A stretch of DNA of 64,000 nucleotides from Blautia massiliensis (ex Durand et al. 2017) (lineage in GTDB: Bacteria; Bacillota; Clostridia; Lachnospirales; Lachnospiraceae). Below, one piece after another: positions 16,600 through 24,682 of this stretch. The notes beneath the pieces are model-generated. The model saw only the letters and a program-made list of their open reading frames with translations. It made no database searches and was not told where the DNA came from. The translations under genes were made by a program, and so were the position numbers. The stretch covers positions 1,854,305-1,918,304 of the forward strand of contig NZ_LN913006.1 in the NCBI RefSeq assembly GCF_001487165.1, read 5' to 3'. Numbering within the stretch: the stretch's first letter is position 1; each line of letters begins with the position of its first letter.

Positions 16600-17985
16600 T
16601 TATCCTTCCAGTGCCGGGATCTCCTGTCCACGCATAAGGATCTTCGGACCTCCGTTGCCCTGAATGTATCCCTCTGTGATCACGACCTCACCGATATTGT
16701 CGTCCTTCGGGATCTCATACATGATATCCAGCATATATTCCTCCAGGATAGCCCGGAGAGCTCTGGCTCCTGTATGGCGTTCCAATGCCTTACGGGCAAT
16801 GGCATGTAAGGCACCGTCCTCAAACTCCAGTTTTACTTCATCCAGTGCCAGAAGCTTCTTGTACTGTTTCAGAATGGCGTTCTTCGGCTCCTTGAGGATT
16901 TTCACAAGCATATCTTCCGTCAGCCCGTTCAGGGTAAAGATGATCGGAAGACGACCGATAAATTCCGGGATCATTCCAAATGCACGGAGATCATCTACCG
17001 TTACTTTCTCCAGCACATGCGGATCATCATCATATTTGTCCTTCAGATCTGCATAAAATCCGATAGACGCCTGTTTATTCAGTCTTTCTTTGATGATATT
17101 CTCAAGATCCGGGAACGCACCGCCACAGATAAACAGAATGTTCCTTGTATTTACAGTCACCATAGGTACCATGGCATTCTTGCTGGTAGCACCCACCGGA
17201 ACTTCCACTTCACTTCCCTCCAGAAGTTTCAGAAGTCCCTGCTGGACAGCCTCTCCGCTGACATCTCTCTGGTTGGTATTCTTCTTCTTTGCGATCTTAT
17301 CGATCTCATCGATGAAAATGATCCCGTGCTCTGCCTTCTCCACATCATTATCTGCAGCCGCAAGGAGCTTGGATACTACGCTCTCGATATCATCACCGAT
17401 ATAACCAGCCTCTGTAAGAGATGTGGCATCTGCAATGGCAAGCGGTACCTGAAGAAGTCTGGCAAGCATCTTCACCAGATAAGTCTTACCGCAGCCTGTA
17501 GGTCCGATCATCAGCATATTGGATTTCTCGATCTCAATATCATCCATGGTATCTGTGGCAACTCTTTTATAATGGTTGTATACACCTACAGACATTACCT
17601 TCTTGGCATATTCCTGTCCGATCACATATTCATCCAGAGTTGCTTTGATCTTATGTGGTGCAGGAATATCTTTAAGATCGATCACCGGCTTCGGAGTCTC
17701 TGATTTTTTCTTGATCTTCTTCGCCTGGTTTCCGGGATTCTGGAAACTGCTGAGATCGATCATGCTCACATTCGGCATGTTAAAAAGATCGGAATAATTT
17801 CCATTGTTCATCTGGGTGTTCATAGTATCAAAGCTTTTCTGCATGCAATCCGCACAGATATGTATATGATTAGGAAGGTCGATCATCTTCCCTGCCTGAC
17901 TCTCCGGTCTGCGGCATAAAAAACAGAATTTCTCGTATTTCTGCTCCTGGTCATTGTCTTTATTATTATCAAACTGATCTGCCAT
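16600..17985 (-). CDS. ClpX-type AAA+ unfoldase, atypical
   Basis: ClpX unfolds substrates and feeds ClpP. This 461-residue protein has an N-terminal zinc finger (Cys21, Cys24, Cys44, Cys47), a Walker A GPTGCGKT (161-168), a GYIGDD pore loop (194-199), Walker B IIFIDEID, a sensor GARALR element and an IGF tripeptide (308-310), the usual ClpP-docking loop. It departs from standard ClpX in the finger sequence, in a longer linker (about 55-105) and in the region after VEVPVGA (about 260-275), where the RKH loop used for ssrA-tag recognition is absent. It is probably a second, specialised ClpX; no clpP or lon is adjacent. The ATG 14 codons inside the longest frame is preferred because AGAAAGGAAATGTT precedes it. 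Confidence 0.85.
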   Translation of the reverse strand: MADQFDNNKDNDQEQKYEKFCFLCRRPESQAGKMIDLPNHIHICADCMQKSFDTMNTQMNNGNYSDLFNMPNVSMIDLSSFQNPGNQAKKIKKKSETPKPVIDLKDIPAPHKIKATLDEYVIGQEYAKKVMSVGVYNHYKRVATDTMDDIEIEKSNMLMIGPTGCGKTYLVKMLARLLQVPLAIADATSLTEAGYIGDDIESVVSKLLAAADNDVEKAEHGIIFIDEIDKIAKKKNTNQRDVSGEAVQQGLLKLLEGSEVEVPVGATSKNAMVPMVTVNTRNILFICGGAFPDLENIIKERLNKQASIGFYADLKDKYDDDPHVLEKVTVDDLRAFGMIPEFIGRLPIIFTLNGLTEDMLVKILKEPKNAILKQYKKLLALDEVKLEFEDGALHAIARKALERHTGARALRAILEEYMLDIMYEIPKDDNIGEVVITEGYIQGNGGPKILMRGQEIPALEG

Positions 17986-18015
17986 AACATTTCCTTTCTG
18001 GTTTTTATTATGCAT

Positions 18016-18043
18016 ATTATAGCACATAATCCGGCTGTATCAA
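18016..18043 (-). promoter_or_regulatory. Promoter of the ClpX-like gene
   Basis: TTGATA, 16 nt and a perfect TATAAT on the minus strand lie about 30 nt before the chosen ATG. The start excludes the upstream in-frame codons of the longest frame from most of the leader. Confidence 0.7.
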
Positions 18044-18056
18044 ATTAAGTTTTTAT

Positions 18057-18096
18057 AAACCGGGGAGCTGCATAAGAACATGCAGCTCCCCGGTTT
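18057..18096 (-). terminator. 17-bp perfect hairpin after htrA
   Basis: Arms 18057-18073 and 18080-18096 are perfectly complementary with a 6-nt loop. It lies between the htrA stop and the ClpX-like promoter. No U tract follows on the minus strand, so it may end transcription poorly or protect the htrA 3' end. Confidence 0.65.
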
Positions 18097-18121
18097 ATAA
18101 ATGGTTATCCTGTATTTTCTT

Positions 18122-19687
18122 TTATTTGTCAGAAGAGGGTTTGCTTCCGAGGGTCACTTCAACCGTCTGTTCCTTGTACTCTCCGCTGTTCGCTCTGGAG
18201 ATCACCACTTCGATGGTTTCTCCTGCCTCATAATACTGCAGCTTATCAACAAGGTCATCCTTGCCGCTTACCTTCTGTCCATCCAGCTTCACAATGATAT
18301 CGCCTTTTTTGATCCCTGCATTATCTGCTGCGCCACCTTCCGTTACCTCAGTAATAAAAGCACCTGCCGGCATATTATACATCTGGATGGCTTCTGTTGT
18401 AAGATCAGCAGCCTTGACTCCCATATATCCTACCTTGGAAGAATCTTCCACCTTATCTCTGGTTTCGCGGTTCATCAGTTCTTCCAGGATCGGCTCTGCC
18501 TTGGAGATCGGAATGGCATATCCCATGCCTTCCACCTGACTGTCTGCATACTTGGCCGCATTGATACCGATCACTTCACCGTTCATGTTCAGAAGTGCAC
18601 CGCCACTATTTCCGGGATTGATTGCTGCATCAGTCTGGATCAGTCCGCTGGCTTCTCCGTCCTCTGTACTAATGCTTCTGTTAAGGGCACTTATCCATCC
18701 GGAGGTAACTGACTGTCCATAGCCCAGTGCATTGCCAATGGCAACCACCTGCTCACCAACTACAAGATCGTCCGAGCTTCCCATCTGTGCGATCTTGATC
18801 TCATCCATGGTCTCATCCGGAATATCGGATTTCTCCACTGCCACCACTGCCAGATCATTCTCTTCATCGGTGCCTTTGATCTTGGCAGAAACTGCATTAT
18901 CCACATCCGCATCTCCATCGGAGCTGCTTGCCATAGCCTGGGTTTCTTCTTCCGCTCCTACCACATCACTGCCTGCAAAGCACACAGTAAGTGTAGTCGC
19001 TCCAGATACCACATGGTTGTTAGTCGCAATGAGAAGCTCGCTGTCATTTTCTCCTACAATAATACCGGAACCACTTCCTGCACTCTGATACTGCCTCGTT
19101 CCATATCCGAAAAAGCTTGGGATTTCCTGCACACTGACAGATGTAATGGCAACGATAGAAGACATGGTTGCCTGGGCTACACCGGCCACTGTACCACTCT
19201 CTGCCACAATATCCTTCACAGTAGAATCCGCAGAGCTACTGTCAGTACTGTCCTCTGTCCCGGTAACTGTTTCTGTCTTTCCGATCGTTGTACTGCTGTC
19301 ATTTCCTCTGTATTTATCTGCTGCAATATTCACACCCTGAAAAACTACTCCGGCTACCAGCCCAAAGATCACAGCCAGTGCCACCACAGTGGCTGCTTTC
19401 TTTCCAAAGCTGTTGTGGCCTGAAAAATCTCTCTTTTTCCGCGGCTTTTTGGGCGGTATATTTCCACCGGCATAATTACCGGCCTGAGGCTGATGCACCT
19501 CATAATGTCCGTATTTTGGTTTCTCCTGCGAAGTGCCTTCACTCTGTCCGGCACCTGCATAACTGTCCTGTCCGCTCTCCTGCATCCTGCGTCCCTCAGA
19601 ATAAGGATGCGTCAGCGGTTTCTGTTCTGCCGAAGCATTCTTATCCTCATCCGGCAAGCCTGTCCCCCATTTATTCTCTTCACTCAT
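18122..19687 (-). CDS. htrA: HtrA/DegP-family serine protease with PDZ domain
   Basis: This is a membrane-anchored envelope protease for misfolded exported proteins. Order: a hydrophilic cytoplasmic N-terminus (1-90), a single membrane segment (KAATVVALAVIFGLVAGVVF, about 93-112), a Ser/Asp/Thr-rich linker, a trypsin-like domain and a C-terminal PDZ (about 420-505). The catalytic triad is visible: His in TNNHVVSG (about 225), Asp in DLAVVAV (about 279) and Ser in GNSGGAL (about 361). The layout matches the B. subtilis HtrA/HtrB type. Quality control of secreted wall enzymes encoded nearby is a reasonable role. An inverted repeat upstream could be an operator. Confidence 0.92.
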   Translation of the reverse strand: MSEENKWGTGLPDEDKNASAEQKPLTHPYSEGRRMQESGQDSYAGAGQSEGTSQEKPKYGHYEVHQPQAGNYAGGNIPPKKPRKKRDFSGHNSFGKKAATVVALAVIFGLVAGVVFQGVNIAADKYRGNDSSTTIGKTETVTGTEDSTDSSSADSTVKDIVAESGTVAGVAQATMSSIVAITSVSVQEIPSFFGYGTRQYQSAGSGSGIIVGENDSELLIATNNHVVSGATTLTVCFAGSDVVGAEEETQAMASSSDGDADVDNAVSAKIKGTDEENDLAVVAVEKSDIPDETMDEIKIAQMGSSDDLVVGEQVVAIGNALGYGQSVTSGWISALNRSISTEDGEASGLIQTDAAINPGNSGGALLNMNGEVIGINAAKYADSQVEGMGYAIPISKAEPILEELMNRETRDKVEDSSKVGYMGVKAADLTTEAIQMYNMPAGAFITEVTEGGAADNAGIKKGDIIVKLDGQKVSGKDDLVDKLQYYEAGETIEVVISRANSGEYKEQTVEVTLGSKPSSDK

Positions 19688-19728
19688 GCCTCTGGTGCTC
19701 CCTTCTATGTTATCTGATGCATGTATCT

Positions 19729-19755
19729 GTTACTGCTCACTCCGTTCTCAGTAAC
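19729..19755. repeat. 27-bp dispersed repeat, solitary copy
   Basis: This begins GTTACTG and ends CAGTAAC, so it is itself a 7-bp hairpin. It matches the terminal repeats of the element at 26571-26749 with a few mismatches. There is no flanking duplication. Confidence 0.7.
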
Positions 19756-19776
19756 ATTTATTTCTCTTATAAAAGA

Positions 19777-19805
19777 CAGTTTAACAGGGAATTGTGTTTA
19801 AACTG
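19777..19805 (-). promoter_or_regulatory. Inverted repeat upstream of htrA
   Basis: CAGTTTAA, 13 nt and TTAAACTG form a perfect 8-bp inverted repeat 33 nt after the upstream glycosyltransferase stop and about 90 nt before htrA. It could be a regulator binding site or a terminator. I could not fix a confident -10/-35 pair. Confidence 0.35.
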
Positions 19806-19837
19806 TGATATCTCTTTTAAAAAACCGTGACCTGCTC

Positions 19838-20767
19838 TTATTTGTTCTTTTTCCAGTATTCCGGATTCATGGTGCAGGATCGGATCATTTTTTCAGGGAG
19901 CTTTTTGTATCGTTTTCCGAGAAAATATCCGGCGTATTTGGAAGCGCTCTGCAAAAACAGTCCGGGGATCAGCCATATGTGGCCTGTTTTCAGAAGATAT
20001 GCCATGCTTTTTTTTACCAGCCGGATGCCCTCACCTTCGGAAGGCACTCCTTCAAAAACCTCCGGATGCTCCGCCTGGGAAACTCCCAGATCAAAATTCC
20101 TGTGGAACTGCTGCATACAGGTGTAATTGTGAGAATGATATACACGCGCTTCTGATACATAGGCAACTCCATAGCCTTTTTTTACCATCCAGCCTGCATA
20201 GATCATATCTTCATTAAAAATAGCATGCTCCGGAAATCCACCAATCTCATCATAGATCCTGTGATCATAAGCAGCACAGACATTGGAGCAGAAATATGTT
20301 TTGATCCCGTAGGTCTGTACATCTTTTTCCGTTTTCAGACAGGACTGTTCCTGATAATTAAAGGAACGGGTATATTTTTCCAGAAATCTGCAGTCCTTTT
20401 TTGGAAGCTGACGCGCATAAGCGGCTCCTGCCTGTGGATTCTCTGCAAGAGCTCCTACCAGTGCTCCGATCAGTTCCCTGTCTGCCGGCATTGCATCCTG
20501 TGTCATAAATACAAGGATCTCCGCATCCGAAAGCTCTGCCGCCTGCCTTCTGGTACCGCCATGGTCAAATTCTTCTTTTGTAAGATGCCGGACTTCCACA
20601 AGCGGATATTCCTGTTCCCAGGTCTCTTTCCAGAATTTCTTTTCTGTATTCATGACAAGGATCTTATTGATAGGATATTTCTGTGCGCTGAGTCTTTCCA
20701 GCAGTTTTTCAAATTCTTCTCCCGGACGGTATGCCGGGATGATCACGTCTGTTTTTAATGTTCTCAT
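19838..20767 (-). CDS. GT2 glycosyltransferase, rhamnosyltransferase-like
   Basis: This GT-A fold enzyme of about 309 residues starts KTDVIIPAYRPGEEFEKLLERL, has a HGGTRRQAAE motif near residue 75 typical of rhamnosyltransferase-like GT2 proteins, and uses TQDAMP in place of the usual DxD. There is no transmembrane segment beyond a weakly hydrophobic C-terminal stretch. It probably adds rhamnose or another deoxysugar to a lipid-linked glycan on the cytoplasmic face. The ATG at 20767 is preferred over a codon nine residues upstream because AGGAGA lies 7 nt before it. The gene follows the LCP gene by 71 nt with a hairpin in the gap. Confidence 0.85.
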   Translation of the reverse strand: MRTLKTDVIIPAYRPGEEFEKLLERLSAQKYPINKILVMNTEKKFWKETWEQEYPLVEVRHLTKEEFDHGGTRRQAAELSDAEILVFMTQDAMPADRELIGALVGALAENPQAGAAYARQLPKKDCRFLEKYTRSFNYQEQSCLKTEKDVQTYGIKTYFCSNVCAAYDHRIYDEIGGFPEHAIFNEDMIYAGWMVKKGYGVAYVSEARVYHSHNYTCMQQFHRNFDLGVSQAEHPEVFEGVPSEGEGIRLVKKSMAYLLKTGHIWLIPGLFLQSASKYAGYFLGKRYKKLPEKMIRSCTMNPEYWKKNK

Positions 20768-20782
20768 ATTTGTCTCCTGTCC

Positions 20783-20816
20783 AGAAAGGACCACCCGTTA
20801 CTGGATGGTCCCTTCT
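20783..20816 (-). terminator. Intercistronic hairpin between LCP and glycosyltransferase genes
   Basis: AGAAAGGACCA pairs with TGGTCCCTTCT (one mismatch). There is no U tract, and the next ribosome site follows directly, so it is a processing or partial-termination signal at most. Confidence 0.4.
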
Positions 20817-20838
20817 GCTGGTTGCTCATTTTGATGTT

Positions 20839-22191
20839 TTATTCATTCTCCGAATAATCTTCTCCGTCGGTATAATCGTTATAATCCGTATCGGAATCGC
20901 CTCCGGAATAGTCCGTATCTGTGCTGTAATCGTCTCCGGAATAATCCGTATCTGTGCTGTAATCGTCTCCGGAGTAATCCGAATCATAATCTGTGTCTGT
21001 GCTGTAATCAGCATCATCACTTGTGTCCGTACTGCTGTAATCTGTGGATGTATCTCCCTGCCACGTGTACGAATCATCCGTTGCGTCATTCGGTGTATCT
21101 GTCACCGCAGGTGCAGTGTCCTGCACGTCGCCTCCGCCTGCGATATTTGTAATCTGGGCACTTCTGTTGAGTACATCCTGCGTCGGAGTGTAACTGGTGT
21201 CTCCATACAGAAACTGATGCATCTTCAGAACATTGGATTCCAGTGTGGTAGGTACGATAACGCTGCCCTTTACCTGGGCAAATTTATAATCGTTGGGGAA
21301 GCCTGTAGTTTCATCAATACTGTAGCCGATCATAGCCGGGATCATCTTCAGGATCTCTGTTTTGGAAACAGAAGTTTTTACCATCGGGAATACCTGATCC
21401 ATAATATCAAAGATAGTGGAAAGTCCTGCCTTTTTCGCCTTATCTACGATCATCTGGATCACTCGTCTCTGTCTCTCGGTACGTCCCATATCAAGACTTG
21501 CAGTATAACGGATACGGCAGTAGGAGGTAGCCTGTACACCATTAAGATGATAGGTATCTACGATTGCTTCCTCATCCTCCGGCTTCGGATCCGGCAGTTC
21601 GATCGGTGTGTAGCTCTTTCCGGTTTCCTCTGATGTCTCCACACAGTAATTGTTCATATGAACGATCTCCGCATAGGAAAGAGGGATGTCCAATCCTCCG
21701 AGGCAGTCTACCACAGTTACCAGCGCATTAAAATCAATGGCAACATAATCTGTGATATTCAGATCCAGATTCGTATTCAGCATGGAAACCGCGTTGGTCG
21801 GTCCGCCAAATGCATATGCCGAATTGGCTTTGGAATAGGTATCATCCTTTACATTGAGAAGGGTATCTCTATAGACAGACACAAGTTTGACTGCCTTCGT
21901 ATCATTGTTGATACTCGCAATGATGATGGTATCACTGTTCTCTGTATTCAGCTTCTCATTCTTGCTTCTGTGGTCCAGTCCGAACAGTGCATAGGTGGTA
22001 TATCCCGTCATATGCGGTGCCTGATCATTAGTTACAATATCCTGGTCTGCAAGATCTGTTTCCTGGATGTCGATCTTATCCAGTTTGGCTGAGATCTGAC
22101 CATAAACGAACAGACCTCCGATAAACAGGAGCAGTACGACGATCTCCAGGATAAATAAAATCTTCTTGCTTTTTTTCCGAGGTTTTGACAT
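20839..22191 (-). CDS. LytR-CpsA-Psr (LCP) wall glycopolymer ligase
   Basis: LCP proteins transfer undecaprenyl-linked glycopolymers to peptidoglycan outside the cell. This 450-residue protein has a short basic cytoplasmic head, one membrane anchor (ILFILEIVVLLLFIGGLFVY) and the LCP domain (about 60-335) with FGLDHRS, NSDTIIIASI, VSVYRDTLL, LGGLDIP and the Arg-rich DMGRTERQRR segment that bind the polyprenyl pyrophosphate. The last 75 residues are a low-complexity Asp/Ser/Tyr/Thr tail with 11-residue repeats. The position between the sugar-phosphate transferase and a glycosyltransferase points to attachment of the polymer made by this locus. Confidence 0.93.
   Translation of the reverse strand: MSKPRKKSKKILFILEIVVLLLFIGGLFVYGQISAKLDKIDIQETDLADQDIVTNDQAPHMTGYTTYALFGLDHRSKNEKLNTENSDTIIIASINNDTKAVKLVSVYRDTLLNVKDDTYSKANSAYAFGGPTNAVSMLNTNLDLNITDYVAIDFNALVTVVDCLGGLDIPLSYAEIVHMNNYCVETSEETGKSYTPIELPDPKPEDEEAIVDTYHLNGVQATSYCRIRYTASLDMGRTERQRRVIQMIVDKAKKAGLSTIFDIMDQVFPMVKTSVSKTEILKMIPAMIGYSIDETTGFPNDYKFAQVKGSVIVPTTLESNVLKMHQFLYGDTSYTPTQDVLNRSAQITNIAGGGDVQDTAPAVTDTPNDATDDSYTWQGDTSTDYSSTDTSDDADYSTDTDYDSDYSGDDYSTDTDYSGDDYSTDTDYSGGDSDTDYNDYTDGEDYSENE
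20895..21000 (-). repeat. 33-bp tandem repeats encoding YSTDTDYSGDD units
   Basis: About three near-identical 33-bp units encode the acidic tail of the LCP protein. They are in frame and likely variable in number. Confidence 0.75.
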
Positions 22192-22209
22192 CTTTTCCTT
22201 TTCCCCTTT

Positions 22210-23613
22210 TTAGTATGCGTTCTTATTAATAAATCCTTTGAATATGGTAAGAAACATGATCTTTATATCAAATCCCACAGACCAGTTTTCGATATAATAC
22301 AGATCACACTCTATCCTTTTTCTGATAGAAGTATCTCCACGATAGCCATTTACCTGTGCCCACCCGGTAAGACCCGGCCGCACCTGATGCTTGACCATAT
22401 AACGTGGTATCTCCTCCCTAAACTTTTCTACAAAAAACGGCCGCTCCGGTCTTGGTCCCACAAGACTCATCTCACCCTTCAGAATGTTAAAAAGCTGTGG
22501 AAGCTCATCCAGACTGGTATGACGCATAAATTTACCGATTCCGGTAACTCTTGGATCGTTCTTTACTGTCCACGCCTTTTTTTCTTCTGATTCTTTCTGG
22601 ATCTCCATGGACCGGAATTTATACATCCGGAAAGTCTGATTGTGAAGCCCGACACGTTCCTGCTTATAGATCAGCGGTCCCGGCGAAGTCAGCTTGATCA
22701 GCATACACAACACCAGCATCACCGGTGAGGACACAATGATCGCAACGATCGCGCCTGCAATATCCATAGATCTCTTGATCAGTGCATTAAACGTGTTGCT
22801 CAGGGGCACATACCGGATATTGATCACCGGAAGCCCGAGAATATCTTCTGTATATGGTTTGGTCGGAATAATATTATTATAATCCGGAATAAATTTTGTG
22901 TGCACGCCGGATTTTTCACAGAGTGCAACGATCTCTTCCAGACGATAATACTCACTTAAGCCCAGGGTAATGGCTATCTCATCCAGACGACTGGATGGAA
23001 GGATGATCATCAGATTGGCGATTCGACCGATCACCTTAACGCCCTTATAAGTAGTGCCTGCCGGCACATTGTCATCCAGTATGCCCCTGATCACGTATCC
23101 CCATTGCGGATTCTGCAGGATCCTGTCTACATATTCCTCGGCAGCACGGCTGTATCCTACCAGCAGCACCTGTTTCTGGTTCATTCCTTTTTTGCGCATA
23201 TCCCGGAGAATGTAAAATATGACCATACGCACAAACCATTCCAGGACGATATTGATCACACAGAAAGAAACCAGAGTAAGACGGGAATAGTCCAGCTCTT
23301 TAAAATTGTAAAGTGCAAACATGATGATAAGGAGCCCTAACGCATTTGCCTTCACAATTCCGGCAAGTACGAGACGACGCCCCTGCATTCGCATCGGTGT
23401 ATAAAGATCAAAGGCCTGATAAAGAAGTAAATATCCCGGAATAATGAATATCAGCATAAACATATATTCCTGGACGGTCTTGGACTGGACCGCCGAATGT
23501 TCAAAAATTCCCTGAAAACGGATCAACCAGGCCAGGGCATAGGAGGCCGCGATCACAAATACATCGATCAGCATATGGAGACGACTGAAATTTTTCTGGT
23601 TGTCTTTAATCAA
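22210..23613 (-). CDS. Polyprenyl glycosylphosphotransferase (WbaP/PssY type)
   Basis: The enzyme starts glycan synthesis by moving a sugar-1-phosphate from a nucleotide sugar to undecaprenyl phosphate. The N-terminal half has several membrane helices and a CoA-binding-3-like domain (QVLLVGYSRAAEEYV). The C-terminal catalytic domain begins KRSMDIAGAI, with PGPLIYKQERVG, MYKFRSM, DELPQLFNIL and SLVGPRPERP, the hallmarks of bacterial sugar transferases. The sugar (Gal, Glc or another) cannot be told. I prefer a TTG start at 23613 because GAGGTGG lies 6 nt upstream; an ATG five codons earlier has no ribosome site. The gene heads a group with the LCP gene 18 nt downstream. Confidence 0.92.
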   Translation of the reverse strand: MIKDNQKNFSRLHMLIDVFVIAASYALAWLIRFQGIFEHSAVQSKTVQEYMFMLIFIIPGYLLLYQAFDLYTPMRMQGRRLVLAGIVKANALGLLIIMFALYNFKELDYSRLTLVSFCVINIVLEWFVRMVIFYILRDMRKKGMNQKQVLLVGYSRAAEEYVDRILQNPQWGYVIRGILDDNVPAGTTYKGVKVIGRIANLMIILPSSRLDEIAITLGLSEYYRLEEIVALCEKSGVHTKFIPDYNNIIPTKPYTEDILGLPVINIRYVPLSNTFNALIKRSMDIAGAIVAIIVSSPVMLVLCMLIKLTSPGPLIYKQERVGLHNQTFRMYKFRSMEIQKESEEKKAWTVKNDPRVTGIGKFMRHTSLDELPQLFNILKGEMSLVGPRPERPFFVEKFREEIPRYMVKHQVRPGLTGWAQVNGYRGDTSIRKRIECDLYYIENWSVGFDIKIMFLTIFKGFINKNAY

Positions 23614-23721
23614 TTTCCGCCACCTCATTTAAGTTCATTGCTTTTATCTTATAATAGATGAAACTCAAAAGCAATAAAATCTTCCCTCCGAAATATAAAA
23701 ATTCTGTGAAAATATGATGTC

Positions 23722-24678
23722 TTAACCGGCAAAACGCCTAAAAATGTTGATCCAGAGTTCAAACTGGAGCTGTATATAACGCGGAAGATTCCTCATGGAA
23801 AATCTGACTTTTTTGTTTTTGCGGCTGATCTGAAAGCCGTTTTTGATGCCTGCAAGGTACTCACGTCCGAATCCCTTGGACGCAAAAAACAGGATCTTCG
23901 CACCGAATCCCACCAGAAAAAACGGAAGGTTCAGCACGATCTGGAGAAACGGCATATTCTTATAGATAAGATAAATATTGTTTCTGGAAGAATACCGGAT
24001 CTTAAACTGATTATATCTGGAGCCGCTGGTGCCGCTTCCTACATGATAAACCTTCGCTTTTGGAGCATACCAGTTCTGATAACCGCAGATCCTGGCACGA
24101 TAGCCGATATCCAGATCCTCCAGATAAGCAAAATGCTCCTCATCAAAATCTCCGATCCTGTCAATAAATTTCTTACGGTAGATCGCAGCTCCCGCACAGG
24201 TGGAAAAAATCTTCTGCTCTCGGTCATAATGGCGGATATCCTTGCCTTTTCCCCTGGCAAAAGCCCAGCCAAGGGCACAGTAATAATTTCCGGCATCATC
24301 CATCTTGTCCCTGTCATGAAGCTGGATCATCTTTGCCTGACAGGAAAATGCCTTCTTATGTCTGCGCAGGGCAGCAACCATCTCCTCCAGGAAATCCGGT
24401 TCCGCTTCCGTATCATTGTTCAGAAGCAGCACATATGGGGAACGTGCCGCACGGATCCCTTCATTGACGGCTCTGCTGAAGCCGTAATTCTCCGGAAGCT
24501 GTATCATGTGTACCCATGGATATTCCGCCGAAACAAACGCACAGCTGCCATCAGTGGAACCATTATCCACTAGTATAACCTCAAAATTACGGATAGTCTG
24601 TCTTTCAAGACTGGAAAGAACACCATCCAGATATGCCATTCCGTTAAAGTTTGGTATGACTACTGATACTTCCTGCAT
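23722..24678 (-). CDS. GT2 glycosyltransferase, WbbL/rhamnosyltransferase-like
   Basis: This GT-A domain spans residues 1-230 with SVVIPNFNG at the start, VDNGSTDGS, LLLNNDTE as the DxD region and an EDLDIGYR acceptor-side motif. A C-terminal hydrophobic stretch (FLQIVLNLPFFLVGFGAKILFFASKG) may anchor it to the membrane. WbbL-type proteins add rhamnose to a lipid-linked GlcNAc or similar primer. The gene starts 4 nt after the stop of the double-domain GT2 gene, so the two are co-translated and probably act in sequence. Confidence 0.88.
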   Translation of the reverse strand: MQEVSVVIPNFNGMAYLDGVLSSLERQTIRNFEVILVDNGSTDGSCAFVSAEYPWVHMIQLPENYGFSRAVNEGIRAARSPYVLLLNNDTEAEPDFLEEMVAALRRHKKAFSCQAKMIQLHDRDKMDDAGNYYCALGWAFARGKGKDIRHYDREQKIFSTCAGAAIYRKKFIDRIGDFDEEHFAYLEDLDIGYRARICGYQNWYAPKAKVYHVGSGTSGSRYNQFKIRYSSRNNIYLIYKNMPFLQIVLNLPFFLVGFGAKILFFASKGFGREYLAGIKNGFQISRKNKKVRFSMRNLPRYIQLQFELWINIFRRFAG

Positions 24679-24682
24679 TGCT

